DNA of 64,000 bases from Flectonema sp. DT1601. Lineage: Eukaryota > Euglenozoa > Diplonemea > Diplonemida > Diplonemidae. The notes under the pieces were generated by a model. The model saw only the letters and a program-made list of their open reading frames with translations, was not told the DNA's origin and searched no databases. Position numbers and translations under genes: made by a program. Of the stretch, positions 34,801-45,296 are shown one piece after another. The stretch covers positions 868,001 through 932,000 of the forward strand of contig OZ025787.1 of the NCBI GenBank assembly GCA_964019425.1, given 5' to 3'. The stretch's first letter is position 1; every line of letters starts with the position of its first letter.

Positions 34801-36922
34801 GAGGTAGTTGACCTTCGAAGTCATCATTGCTATAAAGTAATAAATGAAATCGAGAAACAAAACTATCAGCGCCCAATACATTATCCAGTCGGGTTGAGGC
34901 AGCTCCTGTTGCTTCTCTCTCCCAAACAACACGAGCGAAGTCTTCACCAACTTCATGACAGCGAAGGACAACAGATGACAAAGTTCTAAAAAAGATATTA
35001 CACCACAGTCCCCATTGTTCTCTTTCATCACAAGCTCTTACAGCTACAGAATATGTTGTATTCGGTGCCAGTTGAGAGACTCTGTAACTTGTTTCTAATA
35101 GTTCTTTGTGGAGGATGTTATCTTCACCAGACTCAACACAGCCAAGTATTATTTCATACTTTAAGTCGTACCACGATCCACTCTTTGGAAGAGATCCAGG
35201 CTCATCTGCTAGTGCTACTGATGTCTGTAAAGCTCTCCTCCATGATAATTGAACAAAGTCTTCTCCGATATCAAGCAGCTGGAGGGCAACAGGTCTTAAT
35301 GTAGTCATCACTACTGGGTCAGACCACAGACCGTAACAGTCACCAAGACTGCCTAAATCTTGCACAGTTCTGATCTTTATAGTGTATTGTGTTTCTGGTG
35401 TTAGTTTTGGTATACGATATCCGCTGGAAGAACCTTCGTAAGTGGTCTCTAAAATAGTATTTTCAGTTTCAGTCTCTGTAACTAAAAGTTGGTATTGCTG
35501 CGGTTTATCATCTTCAATGCTACTGTTTGTTTCAGTAGTAAGTAGCTGCTTACCCCATACTACAGTTAAAAAGTCTTCACCTCTCTCCATGCAGGATACT
35601 GTTGGTCTGGCACGCGTAGTAAATTCAGTACCCTCACTCCAAGGACCCCAAGTATCTTTACAACATGCTTTCACAAAGGTTTTATAAGTAAGGCCTGGTG
35701 AAACATCTGAAATCAACAATTCATAATTATCAGCTCTTACTTGAGGCATATCAACTGTCTTGTCAAGATTATATTTATGACCAACTCCCAGTACATTTAT
35801 TCTATAGCAAGTGTCGTCGGTATCGTCAGACTTATCTTTTCGACCCCAAGTAAACTTCGCAAAGTGTTCTCCAACTAGAGAAGTTTCAGCACATGGTTTT
35901 GAACGTGTTGTTATAATTAAAGGTTCACATAGAACTCCCCAACGTGCCCTTGTTGACATAGCTCTAAGTCTTATTGAGTAGGTTGTTTTAGCGAGTAGTC
36001 CTTGAAGGAGGTGTGAAGTTTCTGATGACTGAAGTTCAACAGATTCTGTCAGTAGATTATTACCTCCTCCTTCAACTATTATTTCAAACTGTAGTGGCTG
36101 CAGAGTACTTTTCTGGTACGCACTGTCTGGATCCGAATCCTGAGGACATGCAGCTCTACTCCAATCGATCATTAAGAAGTCTTCTCCAATATGTCTGGCA
36201 TACAACTCATAAGCACTTTGAGTTTCAAACCGAAGAGACTCTTGCCATTGTCGTTGCTGACCAAGTAGAGTTTTCCAAGAGACTAAAACAACATATCTCG
36301 TTGCTGGTGTTAGTCCATAGACTGTGTAAGTTCTCACTCCTGGTTCGAATTCTTGATGAAACTCTACCTGCATGTCTTCATTACGAAGAATCTTTAAGCT
36401 ATAACCTTCCATTGATCGTACACATGCTGATAGGTCAGGATCTCTCTCTGGTGTATGATTTACTTCCATTGGACGTGGTGGTCTGTCCCATCTAATCACA
36501 ACGTTGTCTTCTCCAATTGCAGTGCACTTTGTTACTACCTCTGAGTACATTCTGAACCTTCCTGAGCTGCTGGGTCCCCATTTGTCAAGTACAGAGTCGT
36601 ACATTCGGACTGTGAAAGTATAAGACTTGCTTGGTCGTAGTTTTACGACTTTGCTTCTTTTGTGTGGTTGCTGAAGTACCTCGTTGAATATAATATCATT
36701 TCCGTCATCTTTTATTGTTAAATTCCACTTTATAATATCTTCTGTTACTCTCGATACGAATCCGAGTTCAACAAATATTTCACCAACACGAACCACTACT
36801 GCATCACACGCTGTGCGAGCTCTCTCTGCAGCACTCAAGGCATTTGCTGCCGCAGCACTTTGACTGCTATCTTTCCCAGCAGATTGAAGCTCTGGGGGAG
36901 GACTTGCTGCTGCTGAAGTCAT
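22882..36922 (-). CDS. Giant fibronectin-III repeat protein, ~4270 aa
   Basis: Four exons: 30895-36922, 26136-30823, 24963-25049 and 22882-24891 (12813 nt, 4271 codons with stop). Introns: 71 bp (30824-30894), 1086 bp (25050-26135, satellite-filled) and 71 bp (24892-24962). Each join falls inside an FN3 repeat and restores it. I count about 33 repeats of ~95-130 aa. Each starts with I-G-E-[DN]-[FY] and a W-x-R (for example IGEDFARIIWERP), has a Y-x-V-x-V-R strand, and ends W-G-x-W-S followed by T-L. Some repeats carry long charged insertions: a Glu-rich run in repeat 15, and Lys/Glu-rich coils in repeats 19, 20 and 22. The last ~190 residues are Pro/Ser-rich with an acidic end. No signal peptide or membrane helix seen, so probably intracellular, perhaps a long elastic scaffold. 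Start 36922; acceptor AG at 36945-36946. Confidence 0.88.
25050..26135 (-). other. Intron 2 of the FN3 gene, satellite-filled
   Basis: Donor ACTAAG|GTTTGT (GT at 26134-26135), acceptor AACAAAACAG|TATCACC (AG at 25050-25051), phase 0. The 87-nt exon downstream (YHLCVFAAEHAPSAP...) supplies the middle of repeat 29, so the boundaries are well fixed. The intron is about 15 times longer than the two other introns of this gene because of the repeat array. Confidence 0.85.
25157..25944. repeat. 147/149-bp satellite array, same family as 835-3242
   Basis: Monomer starts (GGCTCC) at 25261, 25410, 25557, 25706 and 25853, with partial units at both ends; spacings 149, 147, 149, 147. The 149-bp units have an extra TC in the CTCTCTC stretch. 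Sequence and orientation match the array at 835-3242, including the GGCGCC core. One unit near 25790 carries the CTTGACACGCGAAGG variant typical of the short 131-bp units of the first array. Stop-free translations of 71 aa arise because 147 is divisible by three. Confidence 0.97.
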
Positions 36923-36946
36923 CTTATGTTAGCGACATACTTAACT

Positions 36947-37182
36947 GAGTAGATGTGTTGTAAAATACGAATCATTATTTTAAACCGCTCTGAAATTATA
37001 TTTGGAATTAGTCGGGTTTTAGGAGGTTTTAGAATTAAGTTTTTTATTTTCAATTCAGTTCAGTTTTTTCCTTTTTTTTTCAATTATCAAAGACTCCGAG
37101 CGTGGCGCATCCAGCTAACAATCTACCAGAAAAAAAAAACAAGAAAACAAAGGGAGGAAGGAAAGGGAAAGGAAGAAAATAC
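36947..37182. other. Upstream region of the giant FN3 gene
   Basis: About 236 bp between the acceptor of the FN3 gene and the first copy of the intergenic duplication, AT-rich with purine-rich runs on the + strand. Nothing else recognised. Confidence 0.45.
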
Positions 37183-37448
37183 GTTTCGTTACCAACCTAC
37201 ATAACAAACACGGGAAGCCAGATACTACACAAGAAACTATTACAGATATCCAGTATAAAACTTCATCATATCGTCATCATCATTTACTAATAGATATATT
37301 ATATTAATAGTTAACACACGACAACGACTAACGTAATTCACTTAATCGGAAGTGTTATACAGGATAGTAATGGTTCTCACATGAATAAGATTTAACATAC
37401 CAAAGGGAAAGAGTTTCTTCGCAAAATCAATAAAACGTTAAAGGGAGG

Positions 37449-37479
<31 letters not shown>

Positions 37480-37706
37480 CAAGTACGTGCTGCTGGGGGT
37501 CGCAGCTCCTCCTATTAATTTACCATTTTTTTTTTTTTTGTACCACGTTATACGTTTCACTGGAAATGTGAAGAACTCCGTAACTATTCCTCAAGTGAAT
37601 ATTCGCTGCCTCAAATTCAAAACTTTCTTTGAATTAGAAAGAAGTACTTGCTAGGCCAACAATTCACGTCAGGTAAAGTAAGTGTAAATAGAGTTCTTCT
37701 TTCCAG
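37183..37706. repeat. Intergenic duplication, copy A
   Basis: Direct duplicate of 37979-38537. It starts near TTTCGTTACCAAC and ends with TTCTTTCCAG. The left part (about 300 bp) matches copy B with many differences, and the middle has a T run of different length. The right 199 bp (37508-37706) is almost base-for-base identical to copy B. No ORF. Confidence 0.9.
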
Positions 37707-37903
37707 GGAATTTTAAGACAATAAGAGTAATACGATTTTAAAATGGTTTCTATTATTTTTTTTTATTTTTTTTTGTAATTTTTTTTTTTTATATGCGGGT
37801 TTGGGGGGAATGACATTAGAACTAATGTAGGAACAGTAAAACTTTAATATACTCAAAGATAAAGTACCAAGGTTAAAACTAAGATTTGGGTTAAAAGAAT
37901 AAA

Positions 37904-37939
<36 letters not shown>

Positions 37940-37978
37940 TCGACCGTGGAACATGGAGTTAAGTGAAGAGAAAACACA

Positions 37979-38249
37979 TTTCGTTACCAACTTATAACAA
38001 ACTCGGGAAGCCAGATACTACACAAGAAACTATTATATAGAGATCCAGTATAAAAGTTCATCATATTCTCATCATCATTGACTATTAGTATGTAATACTA
38101 AGTTAACACATAAACATGACTCACATAATTTGCTCAATCGGAGGTGTTATAAAATAAAGTATTTGAAATGGTCCTCACATAAATAAAATTTTAACATACC
38201 AAAGGGAATAGAGTTTCTTCATTAAACGTTAAAAAAGGGGAATTTGGGT

Positions 38250-38285
<36 letters not shown>

Positions 38286-38537
38286 GTGCATAATGTTCAT
38301 TATTGAGGACCCGACAGGTGGGTTTTGTGGCCATGGCCCCTCCTATTAATTTACCATTTTTTTTTTTTTTGTACCACGTTATACGTTTCACTGGAAATGT
38401 GAAGAACTCCGTAACTATTCCTCAAGTGAATATTCGCTGCCTCAAATTCAAAACTTTCTTTGAATTAGAAAGAAGTACTTGCTAGGCCAACAATTCACGT
38501 CAGGTAAAGTAAGTGTAAATAGAGTTCTTCCTTCCAG
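37979..38537. repeat. Intergenic duplication, copy B
   Basis: Second copy, about 800 bp from the first. Its right segment 38339-38537 is nearly identical to 37508-37706, while the left part is clearly diverged. A T run of about 30 (38251-38281) sits in the middle. It ends in CTTCCAG. About 270 bp of T-rich sequence separates the copies. Confidence 0.9.
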
Positions 38538-38901
38538 ATGGTGGTTATTTTTTTTTTTTTAAACTCAATTTTTGTATTTGTGTTTTTTTTTTTTTAAAAA
38601 ATAAAACAAAATCGGGAAGTGGGGAAGGAAAACCAACAACGTTCTCGAGACTTACTTATAGTACTATTTCTTTTCACTAACTACTACTTATGTACAGTAT
38701 CATACTGCTATTTCATACTACTTTATCGAAGGCAAGGCGTTTAAAAGTTGTCCATAAACCAGTCAGTCTAGGGAGACGCTTGATGACCACAATCGTCTCG
38801 CTTGGCTACTAGTTTGTAGATACTTTAAATAAAAAAAAAAAGTTTTTTTTTTTGAAATTATTTTTCTCATACTCAAAGAGGGTAGTTGAATTTATTTTTT
38901 A
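38538..38901. other. Intergenic, 3' flank of the Notum-like gene
   Basis: 364 bp, T-rich, with no gene or repeat recognised beyond short T runs. It should hold the 3' UTR of 38902-40308. Confidence 0.45.
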
Positions 38902-40308
38902 CTAAAGCTCTAGTTCATCATTTGGAAGCAATGCTGGAAGTCTGAAGCTCTTAGATTTCTCTTCATAAGGAATGTTAGGACAAGTTGGATTGCAGCAGTT
39001 CTTGTATGGCTTTGTGTAATTTGGTGACCATAGACAAGGAAGACGAACTACTCCTTTTTCAGCTCCAGTATACCAACGGTGAAGAGATTCCTGAAGAGAA
39101 ACACCATCAACTTCAACAGTTCTCCAGTATGTCGATAAACCATCTTCAGGACCTAAATGACAACTGTGCATGATTCCTCCATTTGTTGGTTTTGTTAAGA
39201 TACCCGGCTCAGTGAATGTCTGATTTGTGTAGTTGATGTAAGGGTTAACGAAATTAGCAATGTAGTCCGGTGGACATTCCCAACCGTATTCTACACAAAT
39301 ATGAAGAGATCCATCACGAGGATCACATTCCATAATCCAACCATGCCAGTTAGGATCGTAAGCCATCTTTCCATTAACGAGGCAGAATGATCCCCAGGTA
39401 CCCCAAGCTTGTTCCATAGCAAAGAATTTTGTTCTTTTAATTAAAGCAAACCCGTTTGTACTTATCATACACTTCCACTGCTCTGATGGTTTGTACTGCG
39501 CTAAGCAATCTTGGTTTACCCCACCAGTGACGTTTGCGTATTCCCAAACACCAACTTGTGGTAGCTGACTCTTAATTGCTGGGAATGCAGTTGTTGTGTT
39601 ACCTCCAAACCAAATACCGAATACGTCACCAACCCAGTAACCATTCCACTCAGGCCAGAACCCATCAAGAAAGATTGCTCTGTAGTCTAAGACGCCTACC
39701 TGATCTAAAAAGAAATCAGAGAATCGATCACTGTAGTGGTACAGTGCTTGTGCACCTCCAACAACACCATTCATAATGACTTCACTTTTTGAATTGAATT
39801 TAAGATCTGTTGAGATCTGAGTAAGTGTTGAGTTTATGACGCGCTGTCCTCTGAACTTGATGGTGCGATTGCCTGCGGTTTGATCAGTGTTACCAAGCCA
39901 GTTGGCAGCGTCACATGAGACGATCAAAACCTTGTTGAAATCACAGAAGTCAGGGTTATCCGTACAATTCGTTGATAACATTCCACCTGTTCCTAAGAAT
40001 TGAGAACCATTCAAAGAAGTTGGAATAGGTTTAGGTGTGACACCAATAGTACCAGCTAACATATCACAATTCCCTAATGTCTTGCTCTGGTTCACTTTTC
40101 CAGGTGGAAAACACCAAATCATCCCAGCCTGGTTGTTTAACATTATAATCTGCCATTTGTCTGCGTATGCTGCGTTGGTTGTTTTTGCCAAATAATATCC
40201 AGCCTGAGCACCATTACTGCATAATGCTTCCTTATCATCCAGTAGTTTAAGGTTAAGTGTTTGTGAGGCACTTAACACTGCTGCCAATAGTAGAAGTAGT
40301 GGTCGCAT
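38902..40308 (-). CDS. Secreted pectinacetylesterase/Notum-like protein, serine lost
   Basis: 468 aa with a clear signal peptide (MRPLLLLLAAVLSASQ) and many N-x-S/T sites, so it enters the secretory path. The order of landmarks follows the pectinacetylesterase/Notum family: CDMLAG, LGTGGMLS, NPDFCDFNKVLIVSCDAANW, KFRGQRVI, then the nucleophile region, and a C-terminal DGVSLQESLHRWYTG plus cysteine pairs. At the nucleophile the family has G-C-S-A-G-G, but here it is NGVVGGAQAL: the serine is valine. A hydrolase working by that serine cannot be expected, so a binding role or pseudo-enzyme is likely. Family assignment is by pattern memory. Start 40308 follows the acceptor CTTTCGGTTTTCAG (AG at 40323-40324) by 14 nt. 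Confidence 0.78.
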   Translation of the reverse strand: MRPLLLLLAAVLSASQTLNLKLLDDKEALCSNGAQAGYYLAKTTNAAYADKWQIIMLNNQAGMIWCFPPGKVNQSKTLGNCDMLAGTIGVTPKPIPTSLNGSQFLGTGGMLSTNCTDNPDFCDFNKVLIVSCDAANWLGNTDQTAGNRTIKFRGQRVINSTLTQISTDLKFNSKSEVIMNGVVGGAQALYHYSDRFSDFFLDQVGVLDYRAIFLDGFWPEWNGYWVGDVFGIWFGGNTTTAFPAIKSQLPQVGVWEYANVTGGVNQDCLAQYKPSEQWKCMISTNGFALIKRTKFFAMEQAWGTWGSFCLVNGKMAYDPNWHGWIMECDPRDGSLHICVEYGWECPPDYIANFVNPYINYTNQTFTEPGILTKPTNGGIMHSCHLGPEDGLSTYWRTVEVDGVSLQESLHRWYTGAEKGVVRLPCLWSPNYTKPYKNCCNPTCPNIPYEEKSKSFRLPALLPNDELEL

Positions 40309-40324
40309 TTTCTTTTTTCAAACT

Positions 40325-40759
40325 GAAAACCGAAAGGAAATATAAACTGTGTGGAAGAACAGGCTACGAATGTAAAACAGATGTCGCAGTCATCATTGCT
40401 GATAATTAAAACTTGAAAGAAAATAAATGTACTCAACAAGTCTCTATACAAAATAACTACGTACGGTGCAGCAAAGCTACAGAGAGCGGAAAGAAAAAGG
40501 GAAAAAAGACTCAAATCAACGTGGCATTCTAAAAGAACCAAATAAAAGAAAAACCACAGTGCACTAGAAAAAAAAAAAAAAAAGTAAAATCTAAAAATAA
40601 GAAAACTCTGATCTCTTTCGCTAATTTTCTAAATCTAATCGTCTGTCTTGTTCTTAATTAATATCATCTAAAAAAATATATGAAAAGAAAACAATCTACC
40701 ATCAGCGAGCTTATAGAAAACAATCTCCAAAACTAAAGTAGTTAGTAGCGTCACACTTC
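40325..40759. other. Intergenic, no gene seen
   Basis: 435 bp, AT-rich, with an A run near 40566-40581 on the + strand (opposite to most runs here). No gene supported. Confidence 0.5.
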
Positions 40760-43518
40760 TCATAACGAAGTATCACTCCTTGCAGGAGTGATCAGATCGT
40801 TAAATCGAAAGTCGTTTGAATTACGAGGCAGCGACGGAACAGAGTAAGACGGCGGAGCAGTCTCAGGAACATGATCAACAAATTGATCGCTCGTTTCTGG
40901 TTCAGGTGGGTCAACTGGGAGAGGATCTTGTTGTGTTGTTTGATAAGAAGAAGAATACGGAACATGATGAGAAAGAGGTAAGATATCATCTGTTAAACTT
41001 GTAACACTATTACTAGTAGCAGGATAACGAGTTCCTGTAGCTGATGATGTTCCAATAAAACGAAGACCAGTACTTCTGACTGGATAGACGTCTACATTAT
41101 CATCAGCTGCTTCTGATAGTGACTCTTCATCAAAGTCTTCTTCATCATCATTCTCATATTCAAAGTCGTAGTTGTTGTACGCTGATGGCGCTGATGGCGC
41201 TGATGGTACAGAATTCTGATTTTGAGGGCTGCTTTCCATTTCTGGTGAAGCCAATCGCTGCTGACTATTCTCAACTATTGGCATTGAGTTACCGGCCTGC
41301 AACACTCTCACTATCTCAAACAACTGTTCAACTTGATTTTTTAAATTTTTAATTTCATTTCTGTCTGAAATCCTCTCTCTTTCTATACGTTCCTCACGTT
41401 CCCTGCTAACCCTTTCTCTTTGTAGTTGTTTGCGATGTTCTTGAAATAGCTTACCGACTTCTAAGCGAGCCTTATACGCTCGTATTCCTTTTTGCAACAT
41501 ATTAATATGCTTGAAGTATCTCCTACAATGTTCATCATATCTCATTTTGATTTTTGCGTATCTCACTCTTGCTCTATGACCTCTGTAGAAGGATTGAATT
41601 TTTTTAGCAGCAGAAACTCGTAGGCAGTTGATGGCTGTTTTCATTCTTATGTTCTCCCGAAGTAAATCATCGACTCCACGCATCAGTCGCGGAATCATAT
41701 TAATGAGATTTTGGTTTCTGTTTTTCTTTAGCACCACTCGAGTTTTGTGACCTCTCCAAACAGCCTGAATAGTAAGTGCGCAATACAGGAATAAATTACG
41801 TTCTTGAAAACGAGTGTGAACGAGGTAGCGACGACAATATTTTTGAATGATGGTTGCTGCTCTGCTGGCGGTATTCTTTCGTCTGCAGGGTTGTGGGGCC
41901 GAAGCTGGAACCACAGTGAATGGAAACAATAACTTCATCTGCTGTCGAATGTTGACCGTTTTCGAATGTGCAATAACCTTGTCAACCCAAGAGAGACCAG
42001 TTTGCTGCTTCTTAGTACATCCTTTTGGCCATCCCCAGATTGACATATTCTTCAGTCGCATTAACATTTCTGGGGGTAGGTGACGCTGTTGCATCCGAGC
42101 TCGAAACCATACTATAATTGTGGTGGCTGCTAGATATCTTTTATTCATATGAGCTCTGTGTAAAATTCTAATCACCTGCGACATTTCTTTGACTTTTTGT
42201 TTCATGGCTGGGAGATCCTTGTGTGTAGCAGCTGGTGGAGTTGGTTGTTGCTGCTGTTGCTGTTGCGGCTGCACCTCTGCTACGACAGGAACCATAAGTG
42301 GTATTCTCTCTAATAGATACTCGTGAAGCTCTGTAGACTCTGGAGGACCAGTATCTATTAAGAGTGCTTCATTACAAGTACCTCCTCCCTGATCAACAAA
42401 TAGAGATGAGGCTGCGTTTATATCATCGATAGTAGTTTGCTTTCCATCTATCAATGACAACATTGGACACAACCACAAACAGAATAATCGAATATCGATA
42501 TTAAGATGAGAACAGAACGGGTTTCCTGATAAGTCTAGAGTCTCAAGATTTTCAAATCCAGCAAGGTGCTTGACGTCACTCCAGTTTGTTATCTTATTTC
42601 CAGATATTCCAAGTCGGTTTACAGTGCTCCAAACATCAACTCCAAGGTCATCCATAAAGTCTTCTAACGTGGTTAACTTATTCATATCTAATAATAGTTC
42701 AGTTATTTCTGTACATCCTGTCAGTCTCGGTGCTCTAATTAGTTTGTTGCTGCGTAGGTTGAGGTTTTTCAAGTTAGAGCAATTCATAATGCAGTCTTCA
42801 GGTATCGAAGATAAATTATTACTTTGTAGTTCTAATGTCTGTAAACAAGAGAGTCCGTAGAATGCTCCAGGCTCTGTTTTATTATTGATTACAGTTATCG
42901 TATATAACTTCACACAGACACTATGACTAACATACCGAGTTTACTTATACGGCAATCAGACAACATGATGGATTGTAAGTTGCGAAATGCAGATAATCGC
43001 GGTACCTTCTGAAATCTGTTTTTTTTTTTTTTGTATTCTCAAAACATTCAACTTCTTAAACAGGATCAAGAATTATAAACAACAACAACATACCGACACT
43101 GCTGAGTGATGATTTGTTTAATGCCACGGGACACGCCCTCGAGGGAGTCGGAAAGCGATTCAGAACTGCGGATGTTCGCAACAGATTGCTGCTGAGTTGG
43201 TTGTTGGTACTGTCTCTGAGATTGCTGCTGCTGCAGTTGCTGTTGTTGCTGCTGCTGCTGCAGTTGCTGTTGCTGCTGCTGCTGCAGTTGCTGTTGTTGC
43301 AACTGCTGTTGCTGCATTTGCTGTTGTTGTTGTTGCGCTACCCAAGCCGTAGGATCAGCATACTGAGGCTGCTGTCCAACCCCGGGCAATAACTGTCTCT
43401 GCGTCGGCCTCTGACTCACCGGCACTTGCCCACTCTGAACTTGAACACCACCTCCAAAAGCTTGTGGAGGTTGAGCGGCTGGAACAACAACTGGTGCCGG
43501 CATTGGATGATTCTGCAT
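40760..43518 (-). CDS. PolyQ, LRR, IQ, coiled-coil protein, 3 exons
   Basis: 872 aa from 43094-43518, 42936-43015 and 40760-42873. The introns are 78 bp (43016-43093, GTATGT) and 62 bp (42874-42935, GTATGT), and the coding total is a whole number of codons. The start MQNHPMPAP at 43518 lies 16 nt from an AG acceptor (43535-43536). Order: Pro-rich head, Gln tract (about residues 60-110), LRRs that run across both introns (LSAFRNLQSIMLSDCRISKL, then LQTLELQSNNLSSIPED), an LRR cap (GNPFCSHLNI), four IQ-like helices (for example IIQKYCRRYLVHTRF, TIQAVWRGHKTRV, KKIQSFYRGHRARV), an Arg/Glu-rich coiled coil and an acidic, Ser/Pro-rich tail. LRR plus IQ plus coiled coil is the plan of CEP97/LRRIQ proteins of centrioles and cilia; I infer such a role, with calmodulin or centrin as partner. 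Confidence 0.85.
43193..43340 (-). repeat. CAG/CAA tract coding for glutamine
   Basis: Mixed CAG/CAA codons give blocks of 2-9 Gln split by Leu and Met in exon 1 of the LRR-IQ gene. Mixed codons should make it more stable than pure CAG. Confidence 0.9.
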
Positions 43519-43536
43519 ACCCCCCGGGGGTACTCT

Positions 43537-44290
43537 GAAGGGGGTAAGTTTGATAAAAGGAAACAAATGCTAACAAGTATACTACGAATCCAGAGAATTA
43601 ACCATAAAGCCAACTTCTACCTGGGGGAGAAAGCCACTATTTATCCAACGAAGAGAATATCCAACCCGTTTATTAGGTCTTTACTATTCTATCTTTGAAC
43701 TTGTTCCAAACACGAACTCGCAGATAGAACCAAAAATACTTTGAAACAGTTAGTTAAATGAGAAAGTCGTGGCACTTTGTAAACTTCAAAAGAAAAAACA
43801 CAATACGCAACGTATCAATTTCGACAAAGAAATGTAAAAAGAGAAGCAGGAAAAAAACCAGACAAGGCACAATTGAACGAAACAAGCCGTAAAGACAACC
43901 CTTCAGATAAAAATAAATAAAATAATTGAATGAAACGAAAAATAGAGCAACTTACTCACTCATGTAATTAGCATTAATGGGAATGAACATCACATTTATT
44001 CCTTCATAGAATTATACATCAGACAACTGGCAGGATTGACCAACAGGAAGTACCCCTCAGATTTATATAACAACAGTAATTGTATCTCCTGGGAGTGAAG
44101 GGACTATTTTGTTGGATCACGTGCGAGTATCACAAAACTAGATAAAACTAATAATCTGTTTCGTGCTAAGGTTAAGGCTAGAATAGGAAGGGAATCATAA
44201 CTTAGTACAGAGCTACGTAATGAGCAAAACATTATTCGCGTGGTTAAAAGACTTCAGAGGACAGAGTGTAAAACAGAGTCAGGTTTTAGC
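43537..44290. other. Intergenic, no gene seen
   Basis: 754 bp between the LRR-IQ gene and the stop of 44291-45265; AT-rich, no repeat or RNA gene recognised. Confidence 0.5.
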
Positions 44291-45265
44291 TTAACTGGTC
44301 GGCGGTGGTGGTGCATCAGATTTCTTTCCAAGAAGCCCTTGCAACTTCTTCATACCCCCCACAGCAAGAGCAGCTGTCTTGCCAGTGATATTGTGCTTAG
44401 AGTCGATCTCCTTCGCCTTTGTAGATGCTGATGAGGCAGCAGACGACACTTTAGTAGTAATATGATATTGTTGATTTAGTTCCTTTGCTTTTGTTACGGC
44501 ACCAGATGCTGCATGGCCTGCCTTATCGGTAATTCCGTACTCTTTGTTTACTTCTTTTGCTTTACCGTAGGCCGTACAAGCAGTTTGACCCGTAGTTTTC
44601 GCAACGTCTCCTACTGGACCTTCTCTCGTAGCAGCGTAGCACATCGCACCTGCTCCAGCAACAGCAATTATCGGTCCTGAAACTAATAAACCTACTCCTG
44701 CTCCTACAGCAGCACATCCAGCTAAGGTTCCAGTACCTCCAGCTTTTGTCGTTGCTTGTTTTGCACCTTGGGCGGCACTAACAACTTTTCCGACCTTATC
44801 AGGATTTTCCGCAGCGTACTTCATCGCTTTCGCTGCTGTTTGTGGATCAACTTGATTTGCGACCTGCGCTGCGTGTTGCATTTTTTGAATGTCACTAATT
44901 GGTTGAACAGGTGCTGGAGCTTGTTGCACTGGAGCTGGTACCTGTTGCACTGGCTGCGGAACCGGGTTGGTGTGTTGCGGCAAGTTAGTATGTTGCGGCA
45001 GGTTAGTGTGCTGTGGCAAGTTAGTATGTTGCGGCAGGTTAGTATGCTGCGGCAGGTTGGTGTGTTGCGGCAGGTTCGTGTGTTGCGGCAAGTTAGTATG
45101 CTGTGGCAAGTTAGTAGTATGCTGCGGTAAGTTAGTGTGTTGCGGCAGGTGAGCAAACTGGTTACCCGCTACATAAGTTCTCTGAATTTCACTGAGTGTA
45201 GGTGCGGTAGCAGGCACGTCAGACTTCTTCTGATCGTTATGTTGTGGTGTTTCATCAAATCCCAT
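44291..45265 (-). CDS. Hexapeptide-array protein with glycine-rich hydrophobic core
   Basis: 324 aa from the start MGFDETPQH at 45265. The ORF runs further upstream, but that part is pre-acceptor sequence: the AG acceptor GTTTGTCTTCAG is at 45295-45296. Residues ~40-100 are ten copies of LPQHTN (one with an extra Thr), then a Pro/Val/Gln linker. A hydrophobic, Gly/Ala-rich core follows (GTLAGCAAVGAGVGLLVSGP and onward, about 45 aa), which could insert in a membrane or pack like a glycine zipper. The C-terminus has three repeats of about 24 aa starting AKEVNKEYGIT, AKELNQQYHIT and AKEIDSKHNIT. That repeat recalls the C-termini of some plant and algal RNA-binding or LEA-like proteins, but I cannot name the family. 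Confidence 0.78.
   Translation of the reverse strand: MGFDETPQHNDQKKSDVPATAPTLSEIQRTYVAGNQFAHLPQHTNLPQHTTNLPQHTNLPQHTNLPQHTNLPQHTNLPQHTNLPQHTNLPQHTNLPQHTNPVPQPVQQVPAPVQQAPAPVQPISDIQKMQHAAQVANQVDPQTAAKAMKYAAENPDKVGKVVSAAQGAKQATTKAGGTGTLAGCAAVGAGVGLLVSGPIIAVAGAGAMCYAATREGPVGDVAKTTGQTACTAYGKAKEVNKEYGITDKAGHAASGAVTKAKELNQQYHITTKVSSAASSASTKAKEIDSKHNITGKTAALAVGGMKKLQGLLGKKSDAPPPPTS
44963..45150 (-). repeat. 18-bp coding minisatellite (LPQHTN)
   Basis: About ten near-perfect 18-bp units encode L-P-Q-H-T-N. Third-base differences (GGCAAGTTAG, GGCAGGTTAG, GGCAGGTTCG) are spread over the units, so the array is not freshly expanded in one step. One unit carries an in-frame extra codon. Confidence 0.93.
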
Positions 45266-45296
45266 TTTCTCTTTTTTTTTGTTGTGAAATGTTACT

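Noticed and set aside
37680-37706. GTAAAGTAAG...TTCCAG on the + strand as a mini-intron or SL RNA
   Set aside because: About 34 nt is too short for an intron, and no Sm-site or leader structure could be recognised; kept only as part of the duplication finding.
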